Part shown: positions 1 to 8,935 of the stretch, in pieces
How positions within the stretch are numbered: the first letter of the stretch is position 1
Layout of the letters: the number at the start of each line of letters is the position of its first letter
NCBI GenBank assembly: GCA_944389715.1
Contig: CALXNI010000136.1
Location: 1 to 15,713 of the forward strand
Direction of reading: 5' to 3'
Origin: an uncultured Clostridia bacterium
GTDB lineage: Bacteria; Bacillota; Clostridia; TANB77; CAG-508
Length of the DNA stretch: 15,713 nucleotides
Position numbers and translations under genes: made by a program
The notes under the pieces: generated by a model
Database searches by the model: none
Seen by the model: only the letters and a program-made list of their open reading frames with translations
Told to the model about the DNA's origin: nothing

Positions 1-140
1 CCGCTTCCTCCTTCAATTTTCCTTAAGAATTGCACAAACCCTCCAATCACATTCGTCGCTTCATAAATTGATGTGTTTTAACAGATTTATAATATTCTGC
101 ATTTCAAATTACTAATTATAATTTTGGCCTGAACAATAAC
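1..140. repeat. Dispersed intergenic repeat, copy 1
   Basis: Positions 1-140 align without gaps to 6148-6287, with about six mismatches (roughly 96% identity). The copy may be cut by the window edge, since copy 2 is preceded by further GC-richer sequence. The element is richer in G+C than its surroundings on the left side. It has no convincing start codon. Read on the minus strand one frame stays open for about 20 codons in copy 2 and through to the window edge in copy 1, so a decayed coding fragment is possible. It ends 40 bases before the -35 box of glyS. Confidence 0.85.
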
Positions 141-179
141 TAAATACAAGTAAACAATATTTTAGGTGTTCTTATAATA

Positions 180-208
180 TTGACTTTAATAGCAAATTCT
201 GATAAAGT
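180..208 (+). promoter_or_regulatory. Probable sigma-A-type promoter of glyS
   Basis: TTGACT at 180-185 and TAAAGT at 203-208 are separated by 17 bases. Transcription would start near 215, leaving a short leader before the AGGAGG at 225-230 and the ATG at 237. This is a prediction from consensus similarity only. Confidence 0.55.
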
Positions 209-236
209 TAGTACATAAAAAAATAGGAGGCAAAAA

Positions 237-1626
237 ATGGTAGATAAATCTATGGATAAAATTGTTAATTTATGTAAAAATAGAGGATTTGTATATCCTG
301 GATCAGAAATATACGGAGGACTTGCAAATTCATGGGACTATGGACCACTAGGTGCAGAACTTAAGAAAAACATCAAAGATATGTGGTGGAAAAAATTTAT
401 TAAAGAATCAAAATACAATGTAGGCATTGATGCTGCAATAATAATGAACCCAGAGGTATGGGTAACAACTGGTCATGTTGGTGGATTTAGTGATCCACTA
501 ATAGACTGCAAAGAATGTAAAACAAGACATAGAGCAGATAAATTAATAGAAGAATGGGCTTTTAAAAATGGAAAAGAAATAAGCGGATTAGATGGTTGGA
601 CAAATGAGCAATTAGTAAATTATATCAAAGATAATAATATTGAATGTCCTAATTGTGGTAAATCAAATTTTACAGAAATAAGAAAATTTAATTTAATGTT
701 TAAAACTTTTATGGGAGTAACTGAAGATGCAAAATCAGAAGTATATTTAAGACCAGAAACAGCCCAGCGGAATGTTTGTAAACTTTAAAAATGTACAAAG
801 AACAACAAGAAGAAAATTACCAATGGGAATAGGGCAAATGGGACGTTCTTTTAGAAACGAAATAACACCAGGTAATTTCATATTTAGAACAAGAGAATTT
901 GAACAAATGGAATTAGAATTTTTCTGCAAACCAGGTACAGACTTAGAATGGTACGAATATTGGAAGGAATTCTGTAAGAATTGGCTAATAGGAATAGGAA
1001 TAAAAGAAGAAAACTTAAGGATGAGAGAACATTCTAAAGAAGAGCTATCTTTTTACAGTAAAGGAACAACAGATATAGAATATAAATTTCCATTTGGTTG
1101 GGGAGAACTATGGGGAATTGCAGATAGAACAGATTATGATTTATCAAGGCATATGGAAGCATCAAAAGTAGATTTAACATACTTAGACCCAGAAACAAAC
1201 GAAAAATATGTTCCATATTGTGTAGAACCAGCAGTTGGTGTAGATAGAATATTTTTAACTGTTTTATGCGATGCTTATGATGAAGAAGAAATAGGAGAAG
1301 GAGATACAAGAACAGTACTTCATCTGCATCCAAGCATTGCTCCATATAAAGTAGCAGTTCTTCCACTTTCTAAAAAATTAAGTGACAAGGCAACAGAAAT
1401 ATTTGATAAAATATCAAAGAATTTTATGTGTGAATATGATGAAACAGGAAGTATTGGAAAAAGATATAGAAGAGAAGACGAAATTGGAACACCTTATTGT
1501 ATAACAGTAGATTTTGAAACAGAAAATGATAATTCAGTAACAATAAGAGATAGAGATACAATGGAGCAAGTAAGAGTAAAAATAGATGAATTAGAAAACT
1601 GGTTAGATGAAAAAATAAATAATTAA
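237..1626 (+). CDS. glyS: Glycyl-tRNA synthetase (alpha2 type), +1 frameshift at 768
   Basis: This enzyme attaches glycine to tRNA-Gly in the cytoplasm and is essential. It is the single-chain class II form, not the separate alpha/beta form. The start at 237 is set by AGGAGG at 225-230. The N-terminal core (residues 1-177) contains the GLANSWDYGPLG segment and four cysteines fitting a zinc site (C91, C94, C137, C140). The frame then breaks at CAG CGG A (765-771). Skipping C768 turns RPETAQ-R into RPETAQ-GMFVNF, the conserved adenylate-pocket segment, and the protein continues through motif 2 (FRNEITPGNF, about 205-214), motif 3 (GVDRIF, about 334) and a C-terminal anticodon-binding domain from about 365. 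The joined length is 462 residues, as expected for the family. Without the shift, translation stops at 786-788 after 183 residues. A plain pseudogene is unlikely for an essential gene with otherwise intact sequence. Confidence 0.93.
765..771 (+). other. +1 frameshift site in glyS (CAG CGG A)
   Basis: CAG at 765-767 is followed by CGG at 768-770. Skipping C768 lets GGA (769-771) be read as the invariant Gly178 of RPETAQG. The zero frame closes with TAA at 786-788. No Shine-Dalgarno-like stimulator of the prfB kind is seen just upstream. Confidence 0.85.
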
Positions 1627-1627
1627 T

Positions 1628-1657
1628 GAGAAAAAGGGGACAGTCCCCTTTTTTCTC
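1628..1657 (+). terminator. Hairpin with T-run between glyS and addA
   Basis: The arms GGGGA (1636-1640) and TCCCC (1644-1648) close on a CAG loop. They are extended by an A-run on the left and a six-T run on the right, then GAG/CTC. The T-run on the 3' side fits an intrinsic terminator or attenuator after glyS. The A-run on the 5' side would make it work in both directions. It lies only 15 bases before the addA start, so it may reduce read-through rather than block it. It also resembles the other small GC-rich palindromes of this window. Confidence 0.6.
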
Positions 1658-1672
1658 AAAATAGGAGGAAAA

Positions 1673-4600
1673 ATGTCTACTAATTGGACAAGCAATCAAT
1701 TACAAGCAATAAATAAAAAAGGAAAGAACATATTAGTTGCAGCAGCAGCGCGGAAGTGGAAAAACAACTGTGCTTGTAGAGAGAATAATAAACAAAATTA
1801 TAAATGAAAAAATAGATATAGACAAACTGTTAATAGTAACATTTACAAATGCAGCAGCTTCAGAAATGAGACAAAGAATACTAGAGGCACTTTACACAAA
1901 AATAGAAGAAAATCCAGAAAGCAAACACCTTCAAAGACAAGTTGTTTTATTAAACAAAGCGAATATTTCAACAATACATTCATTTTGCTTAGAGGTTATA
2001 AAAGACTATTTTTATGAAATTAATATTGCATCAAATTTTAGAATAGGAGATAGCCAAGAGATTGAACTTTTAAAGCAGGAAACCCTAGAGGAAGTATTTG
2101 AAAATCTATATGAAGAAGGAAGTAAAGAATTTATTAACCTTGTTAATATATATGGCGGATATAGAGATGATGAGGACTTAAAAGAACTGATATTAAAAAT
2201 ATATAGATATTCACAAAGTATGCCATTTCCAGAAGAATGGATAAGTAAGAGCATAGAAAAATTTAATTTAAAAAATAAGATTAATTTAGATTTTGGAAAG
2301 ACATTGTGGGGAGAAATATTAGTAGAATATTTTAAAGAAGAAGTATTATCATGTATAAATGAATTACAAAGATTAAGTGAAAAATTACAGCAAGAGTTAG
2401 AACTTGAAAGATATTATTCAGTTATAATAAATGATATTCAAAATCTAAAAACACTAGTAAATGAAGAAAATACATGGAATGATATATATATAATATTATC
2501 TAACATAAAATTTAAAACATGGCCAAGACAATCAAAAACAGATTGTGATTTGAAAGAAAATTGCAAAGAAATAAGAGATAATATTAAAGATAGAATAAAA
2601 TCACTACAAAAAAGAATATTTATATATTCTTCAGAAGAGGCAAACAAAGATATATATAGTATGTATAATGTTTTAAATTCATTAAAAAATGTTATATTAT
2701 TTTTTAATAAAAAATATCAAGAAAATAAAAAAGAAAAGAATATTATAGACTTTAATGATATCGAACATTTTGCATTAAAGATATTAGTAAAAAAAGATGA
2801 AAACGGGGCTTACATTCCAACAGAGGTTGCAAAAATATATAAAGAAAAATTTATTGAAATAGCTATAGATGAGTATCAAGATAGTAATTTAGTACAAGAA
2901 TATATATTAACAACAATATCTAACAACAATAATATATTTATGGTAGGAGATGTAAAACAGAGTATATATAAATTTAGAGGGGCAAGGCCGGAGTTGTTCT
3001 TAGAAAAATATGATAATTATGAGCTCGCAACTGATAATGAAAATATTTGCAAGCAAAATACAAAAATACAACTGTTTCAAAATTTTAGAAGCAGAAAAAA
3101 TGTATTAGATATAACAAATATTATATTTAACAATATAATGAGCAAAAAATTAGGAGATATAGAATATAATCAAAAAGAATATTTAAATTGTTCAGCAAAT
3201 TATATTGATCCAGAAGAAAATGAAAATATTGCTGGAAAAGTTGAATTAGATATAATAGATTTAATAGAAGAAGACTCAGAAGAAACTGACAATGAAATAA
3301 TAGAAAAAAGCGAAATAGAAGCAAAGTTTGTAGCAAATAGGATAAAAAAATTATTAGAAGAAGATTATTACGTATATGATAAAAAATATGGATATAGAAA
3401 AATAACATATAAAGATATTGTAATACTACTTAGAACAACTACTAATATAGCATCACTTTATGAAAAAGAATTAAATAAACTAGAAATACCAGTATTTAGT
3501 GATACAAGTTCAAGTTATTTTGAAACAGAAGAAATTCAAATTGTTTTATCAGTTTTAAAAATAATAGATAATCCAAATAATGATATTCCACTAGTAACAG
3601 TTTTAAGGTCTCAAATAGGAGGATTTACAGATAATGACTTAGTAGAAATAAGACTAAATTCTAAAGATACTAGTTTTTATGAAGCAATAAGTAACATGCC
3701 AGAAGAGTACGAAAATAGAGAATTAAAATTAAAAATTAATACTTTTTTAAATATGTTAGAAGACTGGCAAGAAAAACAAGAATATTTGAGTTTAGATGAA
3801 CTTATTTGGTATTTATACGAAAGTACAGGCTTTTACGATTATATAAACAGTAGTCCGGATGGAGAACTAAAAACAGCAAATTTAAAACTTTTATTTGAAA
3901 AAGCTAAAGATTATGAAACAGCAAGCTTTAAGGGCCTATATAATTTTATAAATTACATAGATAAGATAAGTAAGTCATCAGGAGATTCATTATCTGCAAA
4001 ATTAATTGGTGAAAACGAAAATGTAGTAAGAATAATGAGCATACATAAAAGCAAAGGACTAGAATTTCCAGTTGTATTTTTGTGTGGAACTGGTAAACAA
4101 TTTAATATGCAAGATTTAAACCAAAATATTTTATTACACCAGGACATTGGATTTGGCCCAAAAGTTATAGATTATGAAAGAAAAATAGAATATAACACTT
4201 TAGCAAAAGAAGCAATTAGAATTAAATTATTAAATGAAACTTTATCAGAAGAAATGAGGCTATTGTATGTAGCATTAACAAGAGCAAAGGAAAAATTAAT
4301 AGTAACAGGATATGATAAAAATTTAGAAAAATCCATATTAAATAAAGAAAATTCAATTTCAGGTTTAGACAACAAAATAGCTATATCAACTATTAGAAAA
4401 GCAAAAACATATCTAGAATGGATAGAATTAGAATATTTAAAAGAAAAGAAAAACCTGGAGAGTATATTAGAAGTAAATTTTTACAATAAAAATCAAATAA
4501 AGGATATTAATATAGAACAAAATGAGGAATTATCATATAAACAGGAAATCGAAAGCTGGAAAGAAAATTATAAAGATGAGTATTTTGAAAAAAATAATAA

Positions 4601-5255
4601 TTTATTAAATTGGAAATATAAATACGATGAAATCACAAGGATAGAGGGGAAAGCATCAGTAAGTAGTATTACAAAAAAACCAGAAAAAGAAATAATAGAA
4701 ATAACTGCAAAACCTAAATTTTTAAATAAAACAGAAACTCTAAATAATGCAGAAATAGGAACTTTAATGCATTTAATAATGCAAAAATTAGATTTTAAAA
4801 ATAATTATGATAAAAAAATGTTAAATGAATTAATTCAAAAACTTATAGCATCAAAAATAATTACTGAAAATCAGTCTAAATATATAAATATTAATAAAAT
4901 TTTAAAATTTACTAATTCTGATTTTTATAAAGAAATACAAAAAGCAAAACAGGTATACAAAGAACAGCCATTTTATATATATTTGACAGCAGATGAAATA
5001 TATAAAAACAATATAGAAGAAAAAATACTAGTACAAGGAATAATAGACCTATACTACATAAACAAAAATGATGAAATAATATTAGTAGATTATAAAACAG
5101 ATTATGTATCAAATAATAATGGAAAAGAATTGATAGATAAATACAATGGACAATTAAGCATTTATAAAAAAGCATTAGAACAAGCATTAAACAAAAAGGT
5201 AGAAGCGGTATATATTTATTCAACATATTTGGAAAAAGAGATATTAATTTGTTAA
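1673..5255 (+). CDS. addA: ATP-dependent helicase/nuclease subunit A (AddA), +1 frameshift at 1751
   Basis: AddA is the helicase-nuclease subunit of AddAB, which resects double-strand breaks for RecA-dependent repair. The start at 1673 follows AGGAGG (1663-1668). The frame breaks at GCG CGG A (1748-1754), exactly inside Walker A. Skipping C1751 gives AAAAGSGKTT (residues 23-32). Further superfamily 1 motifs follow: TFTNAAASEMRQR, DEYQD (about 399), GDVKQSIYKFRG (about 425), HKSKGLEFP (about 791) and LLYVALTRAKEKL. The C-terminal nuclease domain shows H1033, D1125 and the D1139-Y-K1141 motif. The joined length is 1193 residues, close to the usual size. Without the shift the product stops at 1805-1807 after 44 residues. 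AddB, normally the upstream neighbour, is not present here; glyS takes its place. Confidence 0.93.
1748..1754 (+). other. +1 frameshift site in addA (GCG CGG A)
   Basis: GCG at 1748-1750 is followed by CGG at 1751-1753. Skipping C1751 lets GGA (1752-1754) encode Gly27, the first glycine of Walker A (GSGKT). The P-site codon GCG is the same as in the yeast Ty3 +1 site (GCG AGU U), where the tRNA does not slip and the next tRNA binds out of frame. Confidence 0.85.
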
Positions 5256-5301
5256 TTTGAACAATGGGACGGACTATATATTTCTAACCAACAGACTTTT
5301 C

Positions 5302-5330
5302 TTTACAAAATTACCATAATGTAGTATAAT
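5302..5330 (+). promoter_or_regulatory. Strong predicted promoter of the FxLYD-like gene
   Basis: TTTACA at 5302-5307 and a perfect TATAAT at 5325-5330 are 17 bases apart. The expected start near 5337 leaves a leader of about 25 bases carrying AAGGAG at 5349-5354. This indicates that the downstream gene is transcribed independently of addA. Confidence 0.75.
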
Positions 5331-5362
5331 TGTAACGAAAAAATAATAAGGAGAACAAGCTT

Positions 5363-5857
5363 ATGGCAAGAATGAAACAATTCTTTTTATACTTTTTAAT
5401 GTTAGTAATATTTTTTATATTTGTTAGTCTATCTACAAATTTATTGATGAAAGAAAAATTTGTAGATATAACTAATCATGAGATAAATATAAGTTCACCA
5501 CAAATAGTAGTAACAGAAAGTAAAGCTTCATATAATAGCGGATATATAAGAGGAACAATAACTAATGATACAGGAGAACATATTAAAGATAAATACTTAC
5601 AATTTGATTTTTATGATAAAGATGGAATATATTTAGGTACAGAATCTAAAGAAATAAAATATTTTAATGTAGACGAAATGATTAGTTTTGATATAAGTTA
5701 TACATATAAAAATGTAAATAAAATAAAAATAAGTTTTGTAGATGAAGTAACAAAAATATCTAGTAGTAATTATAGTTTATTTAATTTAAGTGAAGAAGAA
5801 CAAAAACTAATAATGCCAGTAGCTTTAATTGTAGGTTTATATGCTGTATTACCATAA
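5363..5857 (+). CDS. Membrane-anchored protein with an FxLYD-like domain
   Basis: This 164-residue protein has a hydrophobic N-terminal segment (about residues 6-27) that fits a membrane anchor or uncleaved signal. From about 59 to 126 an extracellular beta-rich region resembles FxLYD domains: GYIRGTITNDTG, then the family hallmark FDFYDKDGIYLGT, then a conserved-looking FDISY strand. A second hydrophobic stretch lies at the extreme C-terminus (about 149-163). FxLYD domains are common in secreted proteins of Gram-positive bacteria and their role is not well established. The start at 5363 is supported by AAGGAG eight bases upstream. It has its own promoter and no obvious functional link to addA or mreB. 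The domain call comes from motif recognition and is moderate. Confidence 0.7.
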   Translation: MARMKQFFLYFLMLVIFFIFVSLSTNLLMKEKFVDITNHEINISSPQIVVTESKASYNSGYIRGTITNDTGEHIKDKYLQFDFYDKDGIYLGTESKEIKYFNVDEMISFDISYTYKNVNKIKISFVDEVTKISSSNYSLFNLSEEEQKLIMPVALIVGLYAVLP

Positions 5858-5918
5858 TTTATAAATAAAAAAGCTAAATTACATTAAGATAAAAATTTAA
5901 AATATAGAGTAGATATAG

Positions 5919-5937
5919 GGGCGTCTTATGAACGTCC
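5919..5937. repeat. Small REP-like palindrome
   Basis: GGGCGT (5919-5924) pairs with ACGTCC (5932-5937), with one G-T pair and a 7-base loop. It is preceded by ATAG, similar to the GTAG that opens the elements at 6001 and 7777. This suggests a small family of GTAGGGG-type palindromes. Confidence 0.5.
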
Positions 5938-6000
5938 ATTCTTTGTGAAATAAATTCCTAGTTAATGTTCAGACTAAAATTCAAGAATATAGAGTATGTA

Positions 6001-6023
6001 GGGGAGGAACTCCGTTCCCGCCC
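6001..6023. repeat. Small REP-like palindrome
   Basis: GGG (6001-6003) and GGAAC (6006-6010) pair with GTTCC (6014-6018) and CCC (6021-6023), with a TCC loop and a two-base internal mismatch. It is preceded by GTA and looks like a slightly decayed copy of the same palindrome type as at 5919 and 7777. Confidence 0.5.
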
Positions 6024-6147
6024 GCTCTCCAAAGAAACTACTAAAATAAAATATAATCTGTTAAAAACATAAATTTATTCAGCTCCTCGGCTCAATACGT
6101 GTTTTAGCAATTCTAGCGTAAAATTTAAGCGAGGCCTCTTAAGTCTC

Positions 6148-6287
6148 CCGCTTCCTCATTCAATTTTCCTTAAGAATTGCACAAACACTCCAATCACATT
6201 CGTCGCTTCATAAATTTATGTGTTTTAACAGATTTATAATATTCTGCATTTCAAATTACAAATTATAATTTTAGACTGAACAATAAC
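6148..6287. repeat. Dispersed intergenic repeat, copy 2
   Basis: It aligns gap-free with 1-140 in the same orientation at about 96% identity. It ends 30 bases before the -35 box of mreB, much as copy 1 ends 40 bases before the -35 box of glyS. In copy 2 the minus-strand open stretch is interrupted by TGA where copy 1 has GGA, which argues against a live coding role. Confidence 0.85.
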
Positions 6288-6317
6288 AATTCCTAAAATA
6301 TTAATTTAAAAAAACAA

Positions 6318-6346
6318 TTGATATTTTATTAATTTTGTAATATAAT
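6318..6346 (+). promoter_or_regulatory. Strong predicted promoter of mreB-mtaB
   Basis: TTGATA at 6318-6323 and TATAAT at 6341-6346 are 17 bases apart. Transcription would begin near 6353. The open frame of mreB extends back to a TTG at 6346, inside this -10 box, so that upstream extension cannot be the true start. This supports initiation at 6408. Confidence 0.75.
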
Positions 6347-6407
6347 TGCAACATAAATGTAACATTTGTGTAAATAATAAAAACATATTGGAAAGGATAG
6401 ATGCCAG

Positions 6408-7428
6408 ATGTTCAGTTTTAGACGGTTTTGGATTTGGACAAGATATAGGAATAGATCTAGGAACAGCAACAGTAATTGCATATGTAAAAGGGAAAGGTAT
6501 TGTTCTAAGAGAGCCTTCTGTTGTTGCAGTTAACAATATTACAAATGAAGTATTAGCAGTAGGTGGAGAAGCAAGAAGAATGCTTGGAAGAACACCAGGA
6601 AATATTGTTGCAACAAGACCTTTAAAAGATGGAGTAATATCAGATTATACAGTTACAGAAAAAATGCTTAAATATTTTATAGAAAAAATATGTGGAAAAT
6701 TTGTATTTGCGCCAAGAATTATGATATGTATACCATCACAAGTAACCGAAGTTGAAAAAAAAGCGGTAATTGATGCGGCATCACAAGCTGGAGCAAGAAG
6801 GGTATATTTAATAGAAGAACCAATAGCTGCAGCAATAGGTGCTGGAATAGATATATCTAAAGCCTGTGGTAATATGGTTGTAGATATTGGTGGAGGAACA
6901 ACTGATGTAGCAGTTATATCTCTTGGGGGATCTGTTGTAAGTACATCTATAAAAGTAGCAGGAGATAAATTTGATGAAGCAATTGTAAAATATATTAAGA
7001 AAAAATACAATGTTATGATTGGAGAAAGAACAGCTGAAGATTTAAAAGTAAATATTGGTTGTGTTTTTCCAAAAATACAAGATGTAGAAATGGATATTAG
7101 AGGAAGAGATTTAGTAACAGGACTTCCAAAAACAATTACTGTTAAATCAAGTGAAATGATGGAAGCTTTAGAAGAACCAGCAATGTTGATTGTAGATGCA
7201 GTACATTCTACATTAGAAAGAACACCTCCAGAACTTGCAGCAGATATAAGCGATAGAGGAATATATATGACAGGTGGAGGATGCTTAGTAGATGGTTTGG
7301 ACAAGCTATTGCAACAACAAACAGGAATAAATGTAATGATTGCAGAAGATGCAATTAGTTGTGTAGCTTTAGGAACAGGAAAAGCTCTGGATAATTTAGA
7401 TACATTAGATGGAAAGGCAAGAAGATGA
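6408..7428 (+). CDS. mreB: Rod-shape protein MreB/Mbl, +1 frameshift at 6423
   Basis: MreB is the bacterial actin homologue that organises lateral-wall synthesis under the membrane. The likely start is ATG at 6408, ten bases after GGAAAGGA. It reads M-F-S-F-R, then CGG. Skipping C6423 gives MFSFRGFGFGQDIGIDLGT, which joins directly to the phosphate-1 loop of the actin fold. Later motifs are the phosphate-2 segment VDIGGGTTD (about 158) and the adenosine-motif-like MTGGGCLVDG near the C-terminus. The joined length is 339 residues, typical of the family. In the zero frame the ATG product ends at TAA 6531-6533 after 41 codons. Starting in the downstream frame would require TTG at 6346 (within the promoter) or TTG at 6388 (overlapping the ribosome binding site), both giving an unlike N-terminus. 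mreB overlaps mtaB by four bases (ATGA). I cannot separate MreB from the paralogue Mbl by sequence alone. Confidence 0.9.
6420..6426 (+). other. +1 frameshift site in mreB (AGA CGG T)
   Basis: AGA at 6420-6422 is followed by CGG at 6423-6425. Skipping C6423 lets GGT (6424-6426) be read as Gly6. It is the fourth site of the same type and the only one where the fourth base is T. It shows that the shared feature is CGG before a glycine codon, not a fixed CGGA. Confidence 0.75.
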
Positions 7429-8753
7429 AAAAAGTAGCATTTTATACATTAGGGTGTAAAGTAAATCAATACGAAACAAATGCAATGATTGAACAATTTA
7501 TTAAAGAAGGCTATAAAATAGTAGATTTCGAGGAAGCGGCAGATATTTATATTATAAATACTTGTACCGTTACTAATATGTCAGACAGAAAATCTAGGCA
7601 AGTAATAAGAAGAGTAAAACAAGTAAATCCAAACTCTATTCTTGTTGTAACAGGATGCTATGCTCAAGTAGCAAGCAAAGAATTAGAAAAAATACAAGAA
7701 ATAGACTTAATTATAGGAAACACTGAAAAAAGAGATATTGTAAATATTACAGAAAAATATTATAAAAAAATTGTAGGGGCAGACTACTCTGTCTGCCCAG
7801 AACTTGATAATAACAAAATTCAAATGACAGACATCAATAAACAAAAAGAATTTGTGGACTTTGGAACTACTACATACACAGAAAAAACAAGAGCTGTTAT
7901 TAAAGTACAAGATGGATGCAACAATTTTTGTTCATATTGTATTATACCCTATGCCAAAGGTAGAGTTAGAAGTAGAAACTTAAAAAATATAATAGAAGAA
8001 ATAAAAAGTATTGTAAGTAATGGAATAAAAGAAGTTGTAATTACTGGAATTCATATTGCATCATATGGTATTGATTTTACAGATTCTAATATTAGGTTAA
8101 TAGATTTACTAGAAGAAATAAATAATATAGAAGGATTAGAAAGAATAAGATTAGGTTCACTAGAACCAAATATAATAACAGATGAGTTTGTAGAAAGATT
8201 AATAAAATTAGATAAAATTTGTGACCATTTTCATTTATCTTTGCAAAGTGGTTGCAACGAAACTTTAAAAAGAATGAATAGAAAATATACTACAGAGAAT
8301 TTTGAAAATGTTGTACAAAGATTAAGAAATGCATATCCGAATGTAGCTTTAACAACAGATATAATAGTTGGTTTTCCAGGAGAAACAGAACAAGAATTTA
8401 ATAGTACATATAAATATCTAAAAAAAATAAACTTTTATAAAATGCATGTGTTTAAATATTCTCAAAGAAAAGGCACAAAAGCAGCAATTATGCCTTACCA
8501 GATAGATGGAAAGACAAAAGAAGAAAGAAGCCATAAACTATTAGAGTTATCAAATAAAAATGAAAAAGAATTTTTAAATAAATACATAAATAAAGAAGTA
8601 GATGTATTATTCGAACATGAACAAAACGGATATGTAATTGGACATACGTCTAACTATATTGTTGTTAAATCTAAAGGGAAAAACATAGAAAATAAAATTT
8701 TAAAAGTAAAAATATTAAATCAAGATAAATTAGAGCTAATAGGAAAATTGTGA
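7425..8753 (+). CDS. mtaB: tRNA (N6-threonylcarbamoyladenosine-37) methylthiotransferase MtaB
   Basis: MtaB is a radical-SAM methylthiotransferase that converts t6A37 to ms2t6A37 in tRNAs reading ANN codons, stabilising codon-anticodon pairing. The N-terminal domain carries C11 (LGCKVNQ), C47 (NTCTVT) and C78 (TGCYAQ), ligands of the auxiliary iron-sulfur cluster. The radical-SAM triad is C165, C169 and C172 (DGCNNFCSYC), followed by IIPYAKGRVRSR. A C-terminal TRAM-like region follows. The family call over MiaB rests on the GCKVNQYET signature and the 442-residue length. Its ATG overlaps the mreB stop, so it is probably translationally coupled. A palindromic element lies inside the linker between the two domains (7777-7798). 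The link to decoding is interesting next to the frameshift sites, but no functional connection is shown. Confidence 0.9.
   Translation: MKKVAFYTLGCKVNQYETNAMIEQFIKEGYKIVDFEEAADIYIINTCTVTNMSDRKSRQVIRRVKQVNPNSILVVTGCYAQVASKELEKIQEIDLIIGNTEKRDIVNITEKYYKKIVGADYSVCPELDNNKIQMTDINKQKEFVDFGTTTYTEKTRAVIKVQDGCNNFCSYCIIPYAKGRVRSRNLKNIIEEIKSIVSNGIKEVVITGIHIASYGIDFTDSNIRLIDLLEEINNIEGLERIRLGSLEPNIITDEFVERLIKLDKICDHFHLSLQSGCNETLKRMNRKYTTENFENVVQRLRNAYPNVALTTDIIVGFPGETEQEFNSTYKYLKKINFYKMHVFKYSQRKGTKAAIMPYQIDGKTKEERSHKLLELSNKNEKEFLNKYINKEVDVLFEHEQNGYVIGHTSNYIVVKSKGKNIENKILKVKILNQDKLELIGKL
7777..7798. repeat. Palindrome inside the mtaB coding sequence
   Basis: GGGCAGAC (7777-7784) and GTCTGCCC (7791-7798) form a perfect 8-bp stem with loop TACTCT. 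It is preceded by GTAG like the intergenic palindromes at 5919 and 6001. It encodes part of VGADYSVCPE in the variable linker between the N-terminal and radical-SAM domains, and keeps the frame open. Confidence 0.75.
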
Positions 8754-8809
8754 AACAAAAATGTAACAAATCTGAAACAAAAACGTAATACAATTTCAAT
8801 ATAAAAGTA

Positions 8810-8838
8810 TTGATTTAGAAAGCTTTTTGTAGTATAAA
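8810..8838 (+). promoter_or_regulatory. Predicted promoter of the 119-aa gene
   Basis: TTGATT at 8810-8815 and TATAAA at 8833-8838 are 17 bases apart. The leader to the ATG at 8936 would be about 90 bases and includes a weak AGAAC/GTTCT stem around 8867-8883. Confidence 0.55.
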
Positions 8839-8935
8839 TAGATAAAGAATTGTAAAATAATATAAAGAACATATATAGTTCTAAATTACAAAAGAGAAGA
8901 TATGATTTTTATATCTAATAAAGGAGGAACACAAA

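Larger units (their letters stand above)
5858..6407. other. Long intergenic region before mreB
   Basis: About 550 bases without a supported gene. It holds two small REP-like palindromes (5919-5937 and 6001-6023), a GC-richer block at about 6080-6155 containing short self-complementary stretches such as GAGGCCTC, copy 2 of the 140-bp repeat (6148-6287), and the mreB promoter (6318-6346). No open frame with a ribosome binding site is seen on either strand. The GC-richer block could be a structured RNA or the remnant of a mobile element. I cannot assign it. Confidence 0.6.

Noticed and set aside
6085..6210. A minus-strand coding fragment in the intergenic repeat and the adjoining GC-richer block
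   Set aside because: The frame is short, has a stop just upstream without a usable start, and is interrupted in copy 2 at the aligned GGA/TGA position. It is kept only as a possible decayed fragment.
6346..6423. MreB with an N-terminal extension starting at TTG 6346
   Set aside because: The TTG lies inside the predicted -10 box and the extension is unlike MreB N-termini. ATG 6408 with a +1 shift explains the sequence better.
6645..7304. A 219-codon open frame on the minus strand opposite mreB, and a similar 231-codon one opposite pgk
   Set aside because: They are antisense shadows of conserved genes with A-rich sense codons. They are low-complexity S/T/I-rich and have no ribosome binding site.
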